A stretch of 64,000 bases of DNA from assembly GCA_026388095.1 (NCBI GenBank), contig JAPLKL010000017.1:36131-100130 (forward strand). The letters run 5' to 3'. Under the pieces are notes generated by a model. The model was not told the DNA's origin. It ran no database searches and saw only the letters and a list, made by a program, of their open reading frames with translations. Position numbers and translations under genes: made by a program. Origin of the DNA: Elusimicrobiota bacterium. GTDB lineage: Bacteria > Elusimicrobiota > Elusimicrobia > UBA1565 > UBA9628. Below, in pieces: positions 34,701-45,950 of the stretch; the stretch's first letter is position 1; every line of letters begins with the position of its first letter.

Positions 34701-36535
34701 ATGACCAAGACTTGGCGCGCACCTCTGGCCGCAAGCCTCGCCGCCCTCCTGGCGGCCCCAGGCCCGGTCTTCGCGGGCCAAGTCGCCGCCGTGCTCCCGC
34801 ATGCGGCCGCGCCGGTCCCGGCCGGCGGCACGTTCGGCGTGGCCGGCCTGCGCGCCCAGGCCGGCCTTTCGCATGGGCTGGAGCTGGGCGCCCTCTCCGG
34901 AAGCTTGAGGGGGACGTCCTTGCTGGTCTCTCCCACCCCGCTAGTGGTCCAGACGGCTGCCCTCGTAGTCCCCACCGCCTTGGTCCCGGTTGCCGTCTCG
35001 CCGGTAGTCGAGGCTCCTCAGACGACCGCGCCGCAGACCGCTGCGGCCCCCCACGCCACGGCGCAGCTCGAAGCGGCCCGGTCTGTGCTGGATAAAGGAA
35101 CTGTCGGCGAGGGCAGGACCCAGGACCCGGCCGACACCAAGGGCGTCTGGGACGCCTTCTGGTCACGCAGCCGCTTCTCAGCCGCGCCCTCTGACGGAGC
35201 CCTGACGCCGGGAGCGGACTCGAAGCCCGTCCCGCTGGCCGCAGCCCAGCCCGCTCCGGCGTCGAAAGCCGTGGTGCCCGGCCCGGCTCAGGAAGGCTCC
35301 CAGACCCGCGGCTGGCTGCGCAAGCTCGCCGCCCCGTTGTCTTTGGCCGCGCTCTGGGGCGCGGCGCGCTTCACCTTGCCCTCGCGGCTGCCCGGCTTCT
35401 GGGCGAAGGCCGCGCCCTACATGAGCGGCGCGGGCATCCTGCTGGCCGCCTACGCGGTCAACGGGCTGGCTCAGCGCGGGGTCGGGTCCTTGGCCAAGCG
35501 TCTGGACTGGAAGCCCGGAACCGTGACGGCGGCGCGCCTGGGCACCAGCGTGGCGGTTTATGCGGTAGGCGGGGCCGTGGCCCTGCACGCGGCCGGGGTC
35601 TCCACCGCGGCGCTGCTGGCCACCTTCGGCATCGGCGGCGTGGCCATGAGCATGGCGGCCAAGGATTTCATCGGCAACTTCCTGGAAGGCGTGAAGATGC
35701 TGGCCAACCATCCCTTCGTCGTCGGAGACCGCGTCAAGATCGGCGCCCAGGAGTACACGGTCAAGGACATGGACCTGCGCTACCTCTCGCTGGCCCGGCC
35801 TGACGGCGGCGTCACGCTGATGACCTACGCCCAGCTCGCGGAGAAGACCGTGACCATCTTCCGGGAGTACGCCCAGCGCGGCCAGCCGGGAGCCTCGAGC
35901 CTGGGCTCGCTCTGGACTTCGATGGGGCGCCTGGCCCGCGGCGTGCCGCGCCCCAGTCTGCTGAAGGCCTCCCTTTGGACCGCGCTGGGCCTGGGCCTGG
36001 CCGTGGCCCTGCCCCTGCTCCCTGCCTTGCTGCCCGTGCAGGCCCTGACCGCCTGGGCTTGGCTGCCCTACGCCAAGGGTGCGGCCGCCATGGTCGCGGC
36101 GCACTTCCTGGAGAGGGGCGCGGTGGGCTTCATCCGCCGCGCGGCCGAGGACCAGGGCTGGCAGCCGCAGAGCGCGGTGATCCTCAAGCTCGCGGTCCAG
36201 ACAGGGATCTATCTGGTGGGCGGAACCGTGGCCTTGCGCTTTTTCGGCATGACTTGGTCGGCCCTGCTCAAGAGCCTGGGCGCGACCTCCATCGCGGTGG
36301 GCTGGGCCTCCGCGGACCTCATCGGCAACCTCATCCAGGGCTTCTGGATCCTGGCCACACACCCCTTCGCCATCGGCGACCAGATCGAAGTGGGCGCAGT
36401 GTCGGGCACGGTCGCGGATATGAACCTGAGCTACGTCGTCCTCGAGCATGCGGACATGAGTCATACCTTGGTTCCTTACGCGGTCCTCAAGGCCTCCCCC
36501 TTCACCGTCCTCTCCAAGGCGCCGGACCCCGCCCA

Positions 36536-36539
<4 letters not shown>
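34701..36539 (+). CDS. Double MscS-domain membrane protein with signal peptide
   Basis: 612 residues. Signal peptide ([20 protein letters not shown]) and an Ala/Pro-rich exported stretch to about 205. Two MscS modules follow. Module 1 (about 255-390) has [18 protein letters not shown], then [12 protein letters not shown]. Module 2 (about 460-603) has [18 protein letters not shown], then [12 protein letters not shown]. Each has the pore helix followed by the beta-domain motif. I chose ATG 34701 because it starts a good signal peptide 6 nt after TATAAT; upstream in-frame codons read the pepP antisense. MscS channels relieve osmotic pressure; two modules per chain is unusual. It overlaps typA. 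Confidence 0.87.
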
Positions 36540-38380
<1,841 letters not shown>

Positions 38381-38388
38381 CCGCGGCC

Positions 38389-38547
38389 ATGCCGACGTCC
38401 GAGATGTCTTTCTCGTCCCAGGACTCCGACGAGGAGTGGGTCGATGGCCTCAAGGTCCCGGTCCGGCGCAAATACGCCAAGCGAATCGTGCGGGGCCGCG
38501 CCGTGGAGACGGCGCCGCGCCGCGCCGGCTCTGCGGCTACCGGATGA
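38389..38547 (+). CDS. 52-residue small protein upstream of rsgA
   Basis: The ATG is 8 nt after the typA stop, and its TGA overlaps the rsgA ATG (ATGA). The acidic/Ser N-terminus (MSFSSQDSDEEWVDGL) turns to a basic half (KVPVRRKYAKRIVRGRAVE). The packing between typA and rsgA and the overlap support translation. Function unknown. Confidence 0.55.
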   Translation: MPTSEMSFSSQDSDEEWVDGLKVPVRRKYAKRIVRGRAVETAPRRAGSAATG

Positions 38548-39323
38548 GCGCGCTGGCCTTCGGCGGGAACACGCGCGAGCGCTCGCCGGTCTGCGTGGGA
38601 GATCGGGTCCGGGTCGCCGGCGACGTCATCGTGGGGCGCTGCGTGCGGCGCAACCGGCTCATCCGCTCGGCGCCCAATTCGCGCGACCCTCTGCTGCACG
38701 TGATCGCGGCGAACATCGACTGCCTGGTGGTGGTGGCGGCGGCGCGCGAGCCGGACTTCTCGGCCGGGATCGTGGACCGGTTCCTGGTGGCGGCCTCGTC
38801 GCAGGGCATCGCTCCGGTGCTCTGCGTCAATAAGCTGGACCTGATCAAGCCCGGGGCCAAGAAGGCCTGGTCGCACTATCCGGCGGCGGGCGTGGCCCTG
38901 GTGGAGTGCAGCGCGCGCAGCGGGGCGGGGGCGCAGGAACTAGCCGCGCTCCTGCGCGGCAAGACCGCGGCCTTCTGCGGGCATTCGGGGGTGGGCAAGA
39001 CCTCGCTCCTGCGGCGGCTGCTGGGCGACGAGGGTTTCGGCCGGGTCGGCGAGCTTTCCGGGACCTCGAACATGGGCCGCCACACCACGAGCGGGGCCGT
39101 GCTGCTGCCCGCCGCCGACGGCTCGGTCTGGATAGACACCCCCGGCATCATGAACTTCGCTTTGGTGGACGTCGACCGGGCCGGCTTGCTCCAGCATTTC
39201 CCGGAGCTCGCCAAAGCCGCGGCAGGTTGTCCCGAGGGCTGTCTCCACGACGCGGAGCCGGGGTGCGCGTTGGCCGGCTTGCCGCGTTTGCGCAGCTACC
39301 GGCAGATCCTGGGCTCGCTGTAA
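38544..39323 (+). CDS. rsgA: Ribosome small-subunit GTPase RsgA
   Basis: 259 residues. Circularly permuted GTPase order: G4 NKLD (about 95), then G1 GHSGVGKTS, then G3 DTPG. The C-terminal zinc site is CPEGCLHDAEPGC. The N-terminal OB fold (VCVGDRVRVAGDVIVGRCVRR) is shorter than in typical RsgA of about 300 residues or more. It acts in late 30S maturation. The start is set by the ATGA overlap. Confidence 0.9.
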   Translation: MSALAFGGNTRERSPVCVGDRVRVAGDVIVGRCVRRNRLIRSAPNSRDPLLHVIAANIDCLVVVAAAREPDFSAGIVDRFLVAASSQGIAPVLCVNKLDLIKPGAKKAWSHYPAAGVALVECSARSGAGAQELAALLRGKTAAFCGHSGVGKTSLLRRLLGDEGFGRVGELSGTSNMGRHTTSGAVLLPAADGSVWIDTPGIMNFALVDVDRAGLLQHFPELAKAAAGCPEGCLHDAEPGCALAGLPRLRSYRQILGSL

Positions 39324-39339
39324 GGATGCGGCTGCGCCG

Positions 39340-39756
39340 TCAGTCGCCGCCTTTGCCGCCGCCGCCTCTGCGGTCGTGGCCTTTCTGATGCATCCCGCCG
39401 CCGAACCCGCCTTTCTTATCGGAGGAGCCGCCGTAGCCTCCGCCGCGGCCGCCATAGCCGCTTGCGCCGCCGCCGTCGAATCCGCGGAACCCTCTCTGGG
39501 GCTTCTCCGGCATGGGCTTGGCTTCGTTGACGACGATCTGTTTGTCTCCGACGGTGGAGTTGTGGAACTTCTTGATGGCTTCCTGGGCTTCCTCGTGCGT
39601 GGACATCTCCACGAAGCCGAAGCCGCGTGATTGGCCGGTCCTTTTCTCCTTCATGACTTCGGCGCTGGCGACGGTGCCGCAGGCCGCGAACAGCGCGTTG
39701 AGCTGGACGTCGGTGAATCCGGTCGGCAGGCTTCCGACGTAGAGTTTTTTTCCCAT
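39340..39756 (-). CDS. RRM-domain RNA-binding protein with Gly-rich tail
   Basis: 138 residues. One RRM (RNP2 LYVGSLP, RNP1 RGFGFVEM) is followed by a Gly/Arg-rich tail (GGGASGYGGRGGGYGG). This type resembles cyanobacterial-type Rbp proteins. The start has a G-rich Shine-Dalgarno (GGGGGGAAGA). It is convergent with rsgA, 17 bp apart. Confidence 0.92.
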   Translation of the reverse strand: MGKKLYVGSLPTGFTDVQLNALFAACGTVASAEVMKEKRTGQSRGFGFVEMSTHEEAQEAIKKFHNSTVGDKQIVVNEAKPMPEKPQRGFRGFDGGGASGYGGRGGGYGGSSDKKGGFGGGMHQKGHDRRGGGGKGGD

Positions 39757-39875
39757 TCTTCCCCCCTGCGGCGAGTCTTGGTCATATTATGCCACATACG
39801 GCGAGGCGCGGGGCGGCTGGTCTTGCGGAAAATGTATCATTAGGAGCCGAGCCCGAAGCTCTCGGGAGGATTGAT

Positions 39876-40826
39876 ATGAAATTCAACAACTTCGACGAAC
39901 TGGTCCGGCTGGTCAAGGGCAGGCCCAACCGCATCGTCTCCCCCGGCGCCGGCACCCCGGAGGTCATCGAAGCCATCAAAATCGCCGACGACTACGGCCT
40001 CATCTCCGGCGGCGTCCTCATCGGCGACACCGCCCGGATCAAGGCCTTGGCCGCCGAGGCCCGGCTCGACCTGAACAGGTTCGAGCTCTGCGACTGCCCG
40101 GACCAAGCCCAGATGTGCAAGGCCGCCGTCGGCTTCATCAGGGAGGGCAAGGGAGACATCCTGGTCAAAGGCCACGTCGACTCGGCCCTCTACGTCAAGG
40201 CCATCATGAGCAAGGAAGCCAGGCTCATGCTGCCCGGAACCACCCTCTCCCACTTCGCCCTCTTCGAGACCGCCCGCTACCACAAGCTCTTCGGCATCGC
40301 CGACTCCGCCGTCCTCATCGCTCCCAACCTCGAGCGCAAGCGCAAGATCATCCAGAACTCCGTCGACATCATGCGCGCCTGCGGCGTGGAAAAGCCCAAG
40401 GTCGCCGTCATCTGCCCCGTGGAGAAGGTCAATCCCGCCCTGCCCAGCACCGTGGACGCCGCGGAACTGGCCAAGATGAGCCAGGACGGCCGCATCCGGA
40501 ACGCCGTGGTGGAAGGGCCCTACGACCTCTACATCGCCCTTTCCCGCAAGCTCGCCGACCAGAAGGGCGTCCAGGGCGGCCAGGTCCCGGGCGAGGCGGA
40601 CATCCTGCTCCTGCCCAACCTGGAGTCGTGCAACCCTCTCTACAAGGCCCTCAACTTCTTCGCCGAAGGCGTCAAACAAGGCGGCTTCGTGGCCGGGGCC
40701 GCCGTGCCGGTGCTGCTGCCCTCGCGCACCGACCCGCCTTCCACCAAAGCGCTCTCCATCGCGCTGGCCTCATTCTTGAAGGATCAGAAGAAAGCCGAAG
40801 GAGCTGACCATGAGCAACCCCGATAG
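39876..40826 (+). CDS. Phosphate acetyl/butyryltransferase-type enzyme
   Basis: 316 residues in the Pta/Ptb family: SPGAGTPEVIEAIKIADDYGL at the N-terminus, ILVKGHVDSALYVKAIM, and a C-terminal LLLPNLESCNPLYKALNFFA pattern typical of Ptb. It interconverts acyl-CoA and acyl-phosphate. ATG 39876 has GGGAGGA 5 nt before it. It overlaps the thioesterase start, but no acyl kinase gene is next to it, so the acyl-phosphate user is elsewhere. Pta and Ptb cannot be separated by eye. Confidence 0.85.
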   Translation: MKFNNFDELVRLVKGRPNRIVSPGAGTPEVIEAIKIADDYGLISGGVLIGDTARIKALAAEARLDLNRFELCDCPDQAQMCKAAVGFIREGKGDILVKGHVDSALYVKAIMSKEARLMLPGTTLSHFALFETARYHKLFGIADSAVLIAPNLERKRKIIQNSVDIMRACGVEKPKVAVICPVEKVNPALPSTVDAAELAKMSQDGRIRNAVVEGPYDLYIALSRKLADQKGVQGGQVPGEADILLLPNLESCNPLYKALNFFAEGVKQGGFVAGAAVPVLLPSRTDPPSTKALSIALASFLKDQKKAEGADHEQPR

Positions 40827-41289
40827 CGGCGGACCCAGCCTGCAGGAACGCTACGCCCCCAACGGCACCTGCTTCGGCTGCGGCCCCGCCAACCCCGACG
40901 GCCTGCGCATCCAGAGCCGCCTCAGCGGCGACGCCGTGGTGGCCGAATGGCGCGCCAAGCCCGAGCACGAAGCCTTCCCGGGCTTTCTCAACGGCGGCAT
41001 AGCCGGAGCCCTGCTCGACTGCCACTCCAACTGGGCCGCCACCCACCACCTCATGGTCTCGGGAAAGCTCGACGCCCCGCCCTGCACCGTCACGGCCGAG
41101 TACCACGTCCGGTTCAAGCGGCCCATCCCCACGAGCGGGCCCATCATCCTCTCGGCTCGGGTGGTCGAGGCCGCAACGGACCGCGCCACCACCGAGGCCA
41201 CCCTCGAAGCCGGCGGCCAAATCTGCGCCACCTGCCGCGGCGCATTCGTGGCGGTCAAGCCCGGACACCCGGCCTATCACCGGTGGTGA
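40810..41289 (+). CDS. PaaI-type hotdog thioesterase
   Basis: 159 residues with the hotdog fold pattern: FPGFLNGGIAGALLDCHSNWA (catalytic helix), then TVTAEYHVRFKRPIP. A Cys-Phe-Gly-Cys-Gly motif (CFGCGPANPDGL) near residue 21 matches a known subfamily. It hydrolyses acyl-CoAs. The ATG lies 17 bp inside the end of the acyltransferase gene, so the two are probably translated from one mRNA. Confidence 0.85.
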   Translation: MSNPDSGGPSLQERYAPNGTCFGCGPANPDGLRIQSRLSGDAVVAEWRAKPEHEAFPGFLNGGIAGALLDCHSNWAATHHLMVSGKLDAPPCTVTAEYHVRFKRPIPTSGPIILSARVVEAATDRATTEATLEAGGQICATCRGAFVAVKPGHPAYHRW

Positions 41290-41296
41290 TGCCGGT

Positions 41297-42769
41297 CTAG
41301 AGCTCGCTTTCCAGGGCGTCGGCCACGGCCTGCAGGATCTTGATCCGGGCCCAGCGCTTATCGTTGGCCTCGACCAGCACCCACGGCGCGTGCTCCGTGC
41401 TGGTGCGCTCGATCATCTCGCAGGCCGCCGCCTCGTAAGCGTCCCACTTGGCCCGGTTGCGCCAGTCCTCCTCCGTGATCTTGTACTGCTTATAAGGAGT
41501 CACCTGCCGGTCCTTGAAGCGCTTGAGCTGCTCGTCGGCGGTCAGCGCCAGCCAGAACTTGCGCACGATGATCCCGGATTCCGCCATCTGCTCCTCGAAG
41601 GCGTTGATCTCCGCGAAGGCCCGCCGCCACTCCTGCGGCAGGGCGAAGCCCTCCACGCGCTCCACCAGCACCCGCCCGTACCAGCTCCGGTCGTAGAGCG
41701 TCACCCGCCCCACCCGCGGCAGGTCGCGCCAGAAGCGCCACAGATACGGCCGCGCCCTCTCCTCGTCGGAGGGCGCCGCCACCGAGTCCACTCGGAAGAG
41801 CCGCGCGTCCATGGCCTGGGTCAGCCTGCGGATCGCCCCCCCCTTGCCCGCCGCGTCCGCCCCCTCGAAGGCCAAGGTCAAGGAGCGCCCCTTCTTGCGC
41901 AGGCAGCGCGTGAGCGTCCCGATGCGGTTCTGCAGCCGTTCCAGCTTCTTGTCGAAAGCGGCCGGGTCGAGCTTCAGGTTCAGGTCCAGCTTGCGGATCA
42001 CGCTGTTGGCCTTGGGCTTGGGATGGTCCGGCTTATGCTCCGGCTTGACCGCGCTGCGCGACTCCTCCAGGCGGCGCTCCAGAGCTTCGAGCACGAGACG
42101 CCCCGCCGTCAGGTTGCGGTAGCGCCGGTCCGTCGCCTCCACGATGTGCCAGGGAGCCTCCCCGGTCGAGGTCTTCATCAAAGAGTGCTCGCAGACCTCC
42201 CGGAACCTGTCGTAGCGCTTGTGGAACCTCCAGTCCTGCTTGGTCACCCGCCAGCGCGCGTCCGGGTCCGCCTCCAGCTTCTCGAAGCGCCGGCGCTGCT
42301 CGGACTTGGAGATGTGGAACCAGAGCTTGACCAGCAGCACCCCTTCGGCCACCAGCATGCGCTCGAACTCCATGACCTGGTCGAGGCGCTGGTCCAGTTC
42401 GGCCTGCCCCGTCTCCTTCATGACCCGGCTCACGATCGGCCCGGAGTACCAGGAGCTCAGCAGGACGGCGGCCTTGCGCTTGGGCGGCAGGATGCGCCAG
42501 AAGCGCCAGAAGAACGGCCGCTCGCGCTCCTCGTCGGTCGGGTCGCCCCAGGCGTGCACCGCCAGCCCGCGCGCGTCGAGCCATTCCAGGAGCTGGTTGG
42601 TGAACTCCGTCTTGCCCGCGCCTTCCACCCCCCCGATGAGCAGGACCAAGGAGAAATCTGATCCGGCCAGGGCCCGCTGGGCCTCCAGAAGGGCGGTGCG
42701 CAGCTTGGGCTCCTGGCGCTTGTAGTCCGCCTTCTCCAGGCGATTGCCGACTTCCGCAGTCTCGAACAT
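41297..42769 (-). CDS. pap: Polyphosphate:AMP phosphotransferase (double PPK2)
   Basis: 490 residues, two tandem PPK2 domains as in class II PPK2/PAP. Domain 1 has the degenerate P-loop GGVEGAGKTE; domain 2 has the canonical EGADAAGKGGAIR. Both are followed by the lid DEERxRPxxWRFWR. It converts AMP to ADP with polyphosphate. Shine-Dalgarno GGAGG lies about 8 nt before the ATG, and a TAACAT box lies upstream. It probably works in phosphate and energy buffering. Stop codons are convergent with the thioesterase gene. Confidence 0.93.
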   Translation of the reverse strand: MFETAEVGNRLEKADYKRQEPKLRTALLEAQRALAGSDFSLVLLIGGVEGAGKTEFTNQLLEWLDARGLAVHAWGDPTDEERERPFFWRFWRILPPKRKAAVLLSSWYSGPIVSRVMKETGQAELDQRLDQVMEFERMLVAEGVLLVKLWFHISKSEQRRRFEKLEADPDARWRVTKQDWRFHKRYDRFREVCEHSLMKTSTGEAPWHIVEATDRRYRNLTAGRLVLEALERRLEESRSAVKPEHKPDHPKPKANSVIRKLDLNLKLDPAAFDKKLERLQNRIGTLTRCLRKKGRSLTLAFEGADAAGKGGAIRRLTQAMDARLFRVDSVAAPSDEERARPYLWRFWRDLPRVGRVTLYDRSWYGRVLVERVEGFALPQEWRRAFAEINAFEEQMAESGIIVRKFWLALTADEQLKRFKDRQVTPYKQYKITEEDWRNRAKWDAYEAAACEMIERTSTEHAPWVLVEANDKRWARIKILQAVADALESEL

Positions 42770-42836
42770 TGGGATGCCTCCGATTAAGCTATGTTAAGAA
42801 AGCCGGACCCGGAAAGCAAGCTCTGCCTGGTCCGCA

Positions 42837-44744
42837 TCATTCCAGCGCATCGCGAAGTTCGGCGAAGAGCCCGCTGGGAAGCTCCAGCATGGGCAGCGCG
42901 TAGAGGTCGCGCAGGTTCGGGACGCACCGCGCGTCGTCGAGCGGCCAGGAGACCGTCACCGAGCCCTGCCGGGCCTTTTTGGTCCCGCGCAGCTCCAGGA
43001 CGCGGCGGTCCTCGGACACCTCCGCCTCCACCCCCCGCACCGCCGCCACGCGGCCCGCGCACTGCCGGCCAGAGCCGGGCAGGCCCTCCAAGGCAGGAAG
43101 GAAGAGCGTGCGGGGCCCGGCCCCCCGGGGCAGGCGTATGGGGAACTGCAAGGTCCCGGTCGCGGCAGGCAGCCTCCGGCGCAGGCCCGACATGAGGGAC
43201 TCGTTGTCCCAGCAGCGCCTGCCGAAGCCGCCGTTGGGCACGCCGAAGCCCCGCGCCGGCAGGACTTCGCTGCCGGCGACCTCGGAGAACTCGTCGAGCC
43301 TCACGTAGGCGGGCAGGCGGAAGAGGAAGAAGTCGCGGCCCCGGCCCGCGACCCGCACCGGCCGCAGAGGGGCCAGAGCGGGCGAAAACGGCCGGCCCGG
43401 CTGCACCGCGATGAGCACGGGCCGTTCGCTCCGCGCCGGGGCCGCGCCCAGCACCGGGACATCGCGCAGGCACGGCGCGAAGAGCCACATGCCGTAGAGC
43501 AGGTCCACGTAGGCTCTCTGCCCGCCGGAGAGATAGCGGAACGCCGCGTTGCAGTCGTAGCCCTCCTCCGAGAGAGCGCGCGTCAAAGACTCCACCTCTC
43601 CCAGGTGCAGGGCGGCGTCGTTGCCTCCGGGCGAGCCGCGCGTGGCGGCGGCCAGAGACAGGAAAGCCGCCAGAGCGGGGGCCGCCCAGGGCATGCGGCC
43701 CAGGGGCTCCTGCAGGGCCCGGGCGCCCAGGACGCAGAGCAGGGGCAGTACCGGAGTGTAGTAGACCCATGACGTGTCGTGGCTGAAGAGCACGGGGAAC
43801 AGCCCCAGAAGATAGGAGCCCGCGGCCCAGGCCAAAAAGCCGTCGCAAGGCTCCCGGTCGCGCCGGCGCCTGAGCAGCCAGACCAGAGCCATGAGGGCCG
43901 CGGCCACCAAGGCGAATCGCCCCGCGACCTCCGGCTGGAAGAGGCTGGGCGGCGGCTGCATGCGCATGCCCATGCGCGGGCCCAGCCCGAGGAAGGACAA
44001 GACGATGCCTAGGTTGATGCGCAGGGATCCGGCCGAGAAGATCTGCCAGCCGGCCGCCATCACCAAAGCCAGGCCGAGCAGGCCCAGACCGGCGCGAACT
44101 CGACTTCCGGGCCGCGCGCGCAATAGGAGGAACAGGGCCATGCCCGGCACGAAGAGCAAGGCCTCGGTGTGGGCCTGGCTCGCCAAAGAGAGGACGAAGG
44201 CCGCGCTCACGGCGGCAGCGGTGCGGCGCCGGCCGGAGGCCAGGAAAGCCGTCCCGGCGCACCAGACGAAGAGGCCCATGAGCGGCGCCACGAGCCCCGG
44301 GCTCCAGACCGGGTCAGCCATGAACCGGTCGAAGGCTAGCAGCCAGTACGCGGCCAGGGCCGCCAGGGCGACACCGCGGCCGGCGAGCCGCGCGCTGATC
44401 CGAAAGAGCAGCCAGGAGCTCAGGGCATAGAGGAGCGCGACCAGGCGCGGCAGCAGGCGCAGCGGCAGCCCGAGGCTCATCCACCAGGACAGGCAGCGCT
44501 GCCAGATGAAGCCGTGGAATAGGAGGTAGGACGAGGGGGGACCGAGGCCCGAGCAGCCTGAAGACGCGGCGCAGTCGCGCGCCGAAATGAGCTCGCGCAT
44601 CGTGTCGGGGAGCACCGCCACGTCGTCGGGCGCCAGGCGCAGGGCCAGGAAAGCGGCGAAGGCCAAGACGGCCGCGGACAGGGCGTAGTCCGCGAGCCGA
44701 CTGCGGAGGGGGCGGCTCGGCTGCGCGGGCGTCAAGGCCGCCAT
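42837..44744 (-). CDS. Polytopic membrane protein, GT-C glycosyltransferase-like
   Basis: 635 residues. About 11 to 12 hydrophobic segments occupy 20-385, and a 230-residue C-terminal soluble domain follows. An acidic motif (LPDTMRELISARDC, near 46) precedes the first loop, where GT-C enzymes place their catalytic Asp. SAFDRFMADP-like loops fit dolichyl- or undecaprenyl-phosphate sugar transferases, but no family is certain. It may glycosylate exported proteins or envelope polymers. TACAAT lies 10 nt before the ATG. Confidence 0.72.
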   Translation of the reverse strand: MAALTPAQPSRPLRSRLADYALSAAVLAFAAFLALRLAPDDVAVLPDTMRELISARDCAASSGCSGLGPPSSYLLFHGFIWQRCLSWWMSLGLPLRLLPRLVALLYALSSWLLFRISARLAGRGVALAALAAYWLLAFDRFMADPVWSPGLVAPLMGLFVWCAGTAFLASGRRRTAAAVSAAFVLSLASQAHTEALLFVPGMALFLLLRARPGSRVRAGLGLLGLALVMAAGWQIFSAGSLRINLGIVLSFLGLGPRMGMRMQPPPSLFQPEVAGRFALVAAALMALVWLLRRRRDREPCDGFLAWAAGSYLLGLFPVLFSHDTSWVYYTPVLPLLCVLGARALQEPLGRMPWAAPALAAFLSLAAATRGSPGGNDAALHLGEVESLTRALSEEGYDCNAAFRYLSGGQRAYVDLLYGMWLFAPCLRDVPVLGAAPARSERPVLIAVQPGRPFSPALAPLRPVRVAGRGRDFFLFRLPAYVRLDEFSEVAGSEVLPARGFGVPNGGFGRRCWDNESLMSGLRRRLPAATGTLQFPIRLPRGAGPRTLFLPALEGLPGSGRQCAGRVAAVRGVEAEVSEDRRVLELRGTKKARQGSVTVSWPLDDARCVPNLRDLYALPMLELPSGLFAELRDALE

Positions 44745-44789
44745 GGTGTCCGGGATTGTATTACATGGCGGCAGGGCTGTCCAGGACGG

Positions 44790-45950
44790 TCAGTAGATCC
44801 AGCCCGGCACGCCTTGCGGCCGCTCGCGCGGGGCCGGCCGCGTAGCCGGCAGTTCGATGGTGGGATAGGTCTCCTCGTTGATCCGGAGCTGCTCCTGCAG
44901 GGGCGAGGTGTCCTGGGCGGGCTGGCGCTGGCGGGCGCGGGCCGTGGGCGTGACGCCGCCGAAGCGGTAGGAGAAGGTGAAGCGCTGGGTGTCGCTCAGC
45001 GCGCCGCCCATGCCCCAGGCGTAGTCGAACACGACGCGGCCGCGCCAGCGCAGGCCGAAGCCCATGGTCAGGCCCAAAGAGTCGCGCAGGAACTGGTAGC
45101 CCATGCGCACGCCGAAGGACTTCTGCCAGAAATACTCCAGGCCGATGTCGGCCAGAGGCTGCTTCTCGTAGAGGCGGTATTCGCCGTCCGCGGCCGCGAT
45201 GAAGTTGTGCACGGAGGGCACGCCGAACTGGTAGGCCAGTCCGCAGCGGGCGGTCAGGGGCAGGGGGTCGCCTTCGCTGACGAACTTCATCTTGGTGCCC
45301 ATGTTGAGCATGGAGAGCCCGGCGCTCAGGCCCGCCTCGGGCGAGTGGGCGAGATAGCCGACGTCGGCCGCCACGGCCTGGGCGGAGTAGCCGCCCGCCA
45401 GGGCGGAGTGGATGTACTTGCCCGAGACGCCCATGAAGTGATTGACGCCGTAGCTGGCCTCCCCGACATCGATGGGAGTGCTGCCGACCCGCTCCGAATA
45501 GCCGAGCGTGCCCACGAAGTCGTTGCCCGCGCTCAGGCGCTGGGTGGCGCCCGCCGGGGAGCCGTCGGACTTGAGCTGGTTGTACTCGATGGTCCCGTCC
45601 TGGGCGAAGAGCAGGTTGGCTCCCACGCTGGTGTAGCCGTTGCCCGAGAACCCGGTGAAGGGCGTGGGGCCGGCATAGGCGATGTTCTCCACGGTCTGGT
45701 CGAAAGCCGAATCCGACTGGCCCGAGACCATGGAGAAGGCGGCCTCATGGGCGTTGAGTCGACTCATGCCCGCGGGGTTGTAGTAGAGGGCGGAGACGTC
45801 GGTGCCCACGGCCGTGAAGGCGCCGCCCATGCCCATGGCGCGCGCGCTCATGGGCAACTGCAGGATGGCGGCGCCGGTCGTCCCGGGGTTGTCGCTCGCG
45901 AGAGCCGGGGCGGATAGGCCCAGAGCCGCGGCCAGGAGGGCGGCTCTCAT
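44790..45950 (-). CDS. PorV/PorQ-like outer-membrane beta-barrel
   Basis: 386 residues with a signal peptide (LLAAALGLSAPALA). The family hallmark near the N-terminus, LQLPMSARAMGMGGAFTAVGTDVSALYYNPAG, is followed by alternating strands to a C-terminal aromatic-containing end. This is the FadL-fold PorV/PorQ group; PorV is the type IX secretion shuttle in Bacteroidota. Its ATG overlaps the stop of the HEAT-repeat gene (ATGA). A second relative is at 52489. Confidence 0.85.
   Translation of the reverse strand: MRAALLAAALGLSAPALASDNPGTTGAAILQLPMSARAMGMGGAFTAVGTDVSALYYNPAGMSRLNAHEAAFSMVSGQSDSAFDQTVENIAYAGPTPFTGFSGNGYTSVGANLLFAQDGTIEYNQLKSDGSPAGATQRLSAGNDFVGTLGYSERVGSTPIDVGEASYGVNHFMGVSGKYIHSALAGGYSAQAVAADVGYLAHSPEAGLSAGLSMLNMGTKMKFVSEGDPLPLTARCGLAYQFGVPSVHNFIAAADGEYRLYEKQPLADIGLEYFWQKSFGVRMGYQFLRDSLGLTMGFGLRWRGRVVFDYAWGMGGALSDTQRFTFSYRFGGVTPTARARQRQPAQDTSPLQEQLRINEETYPTIELPATRPAPRERPQGVPGWIY

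Noticed and set aside
42784..44262. Long open frame on the minus strand overlapping the polytopic membrane protein in another frame
   Set aside because: Arg/Gly/Pro-rich shadow of the 42837-44744 gene, typical of high-GC DNA.
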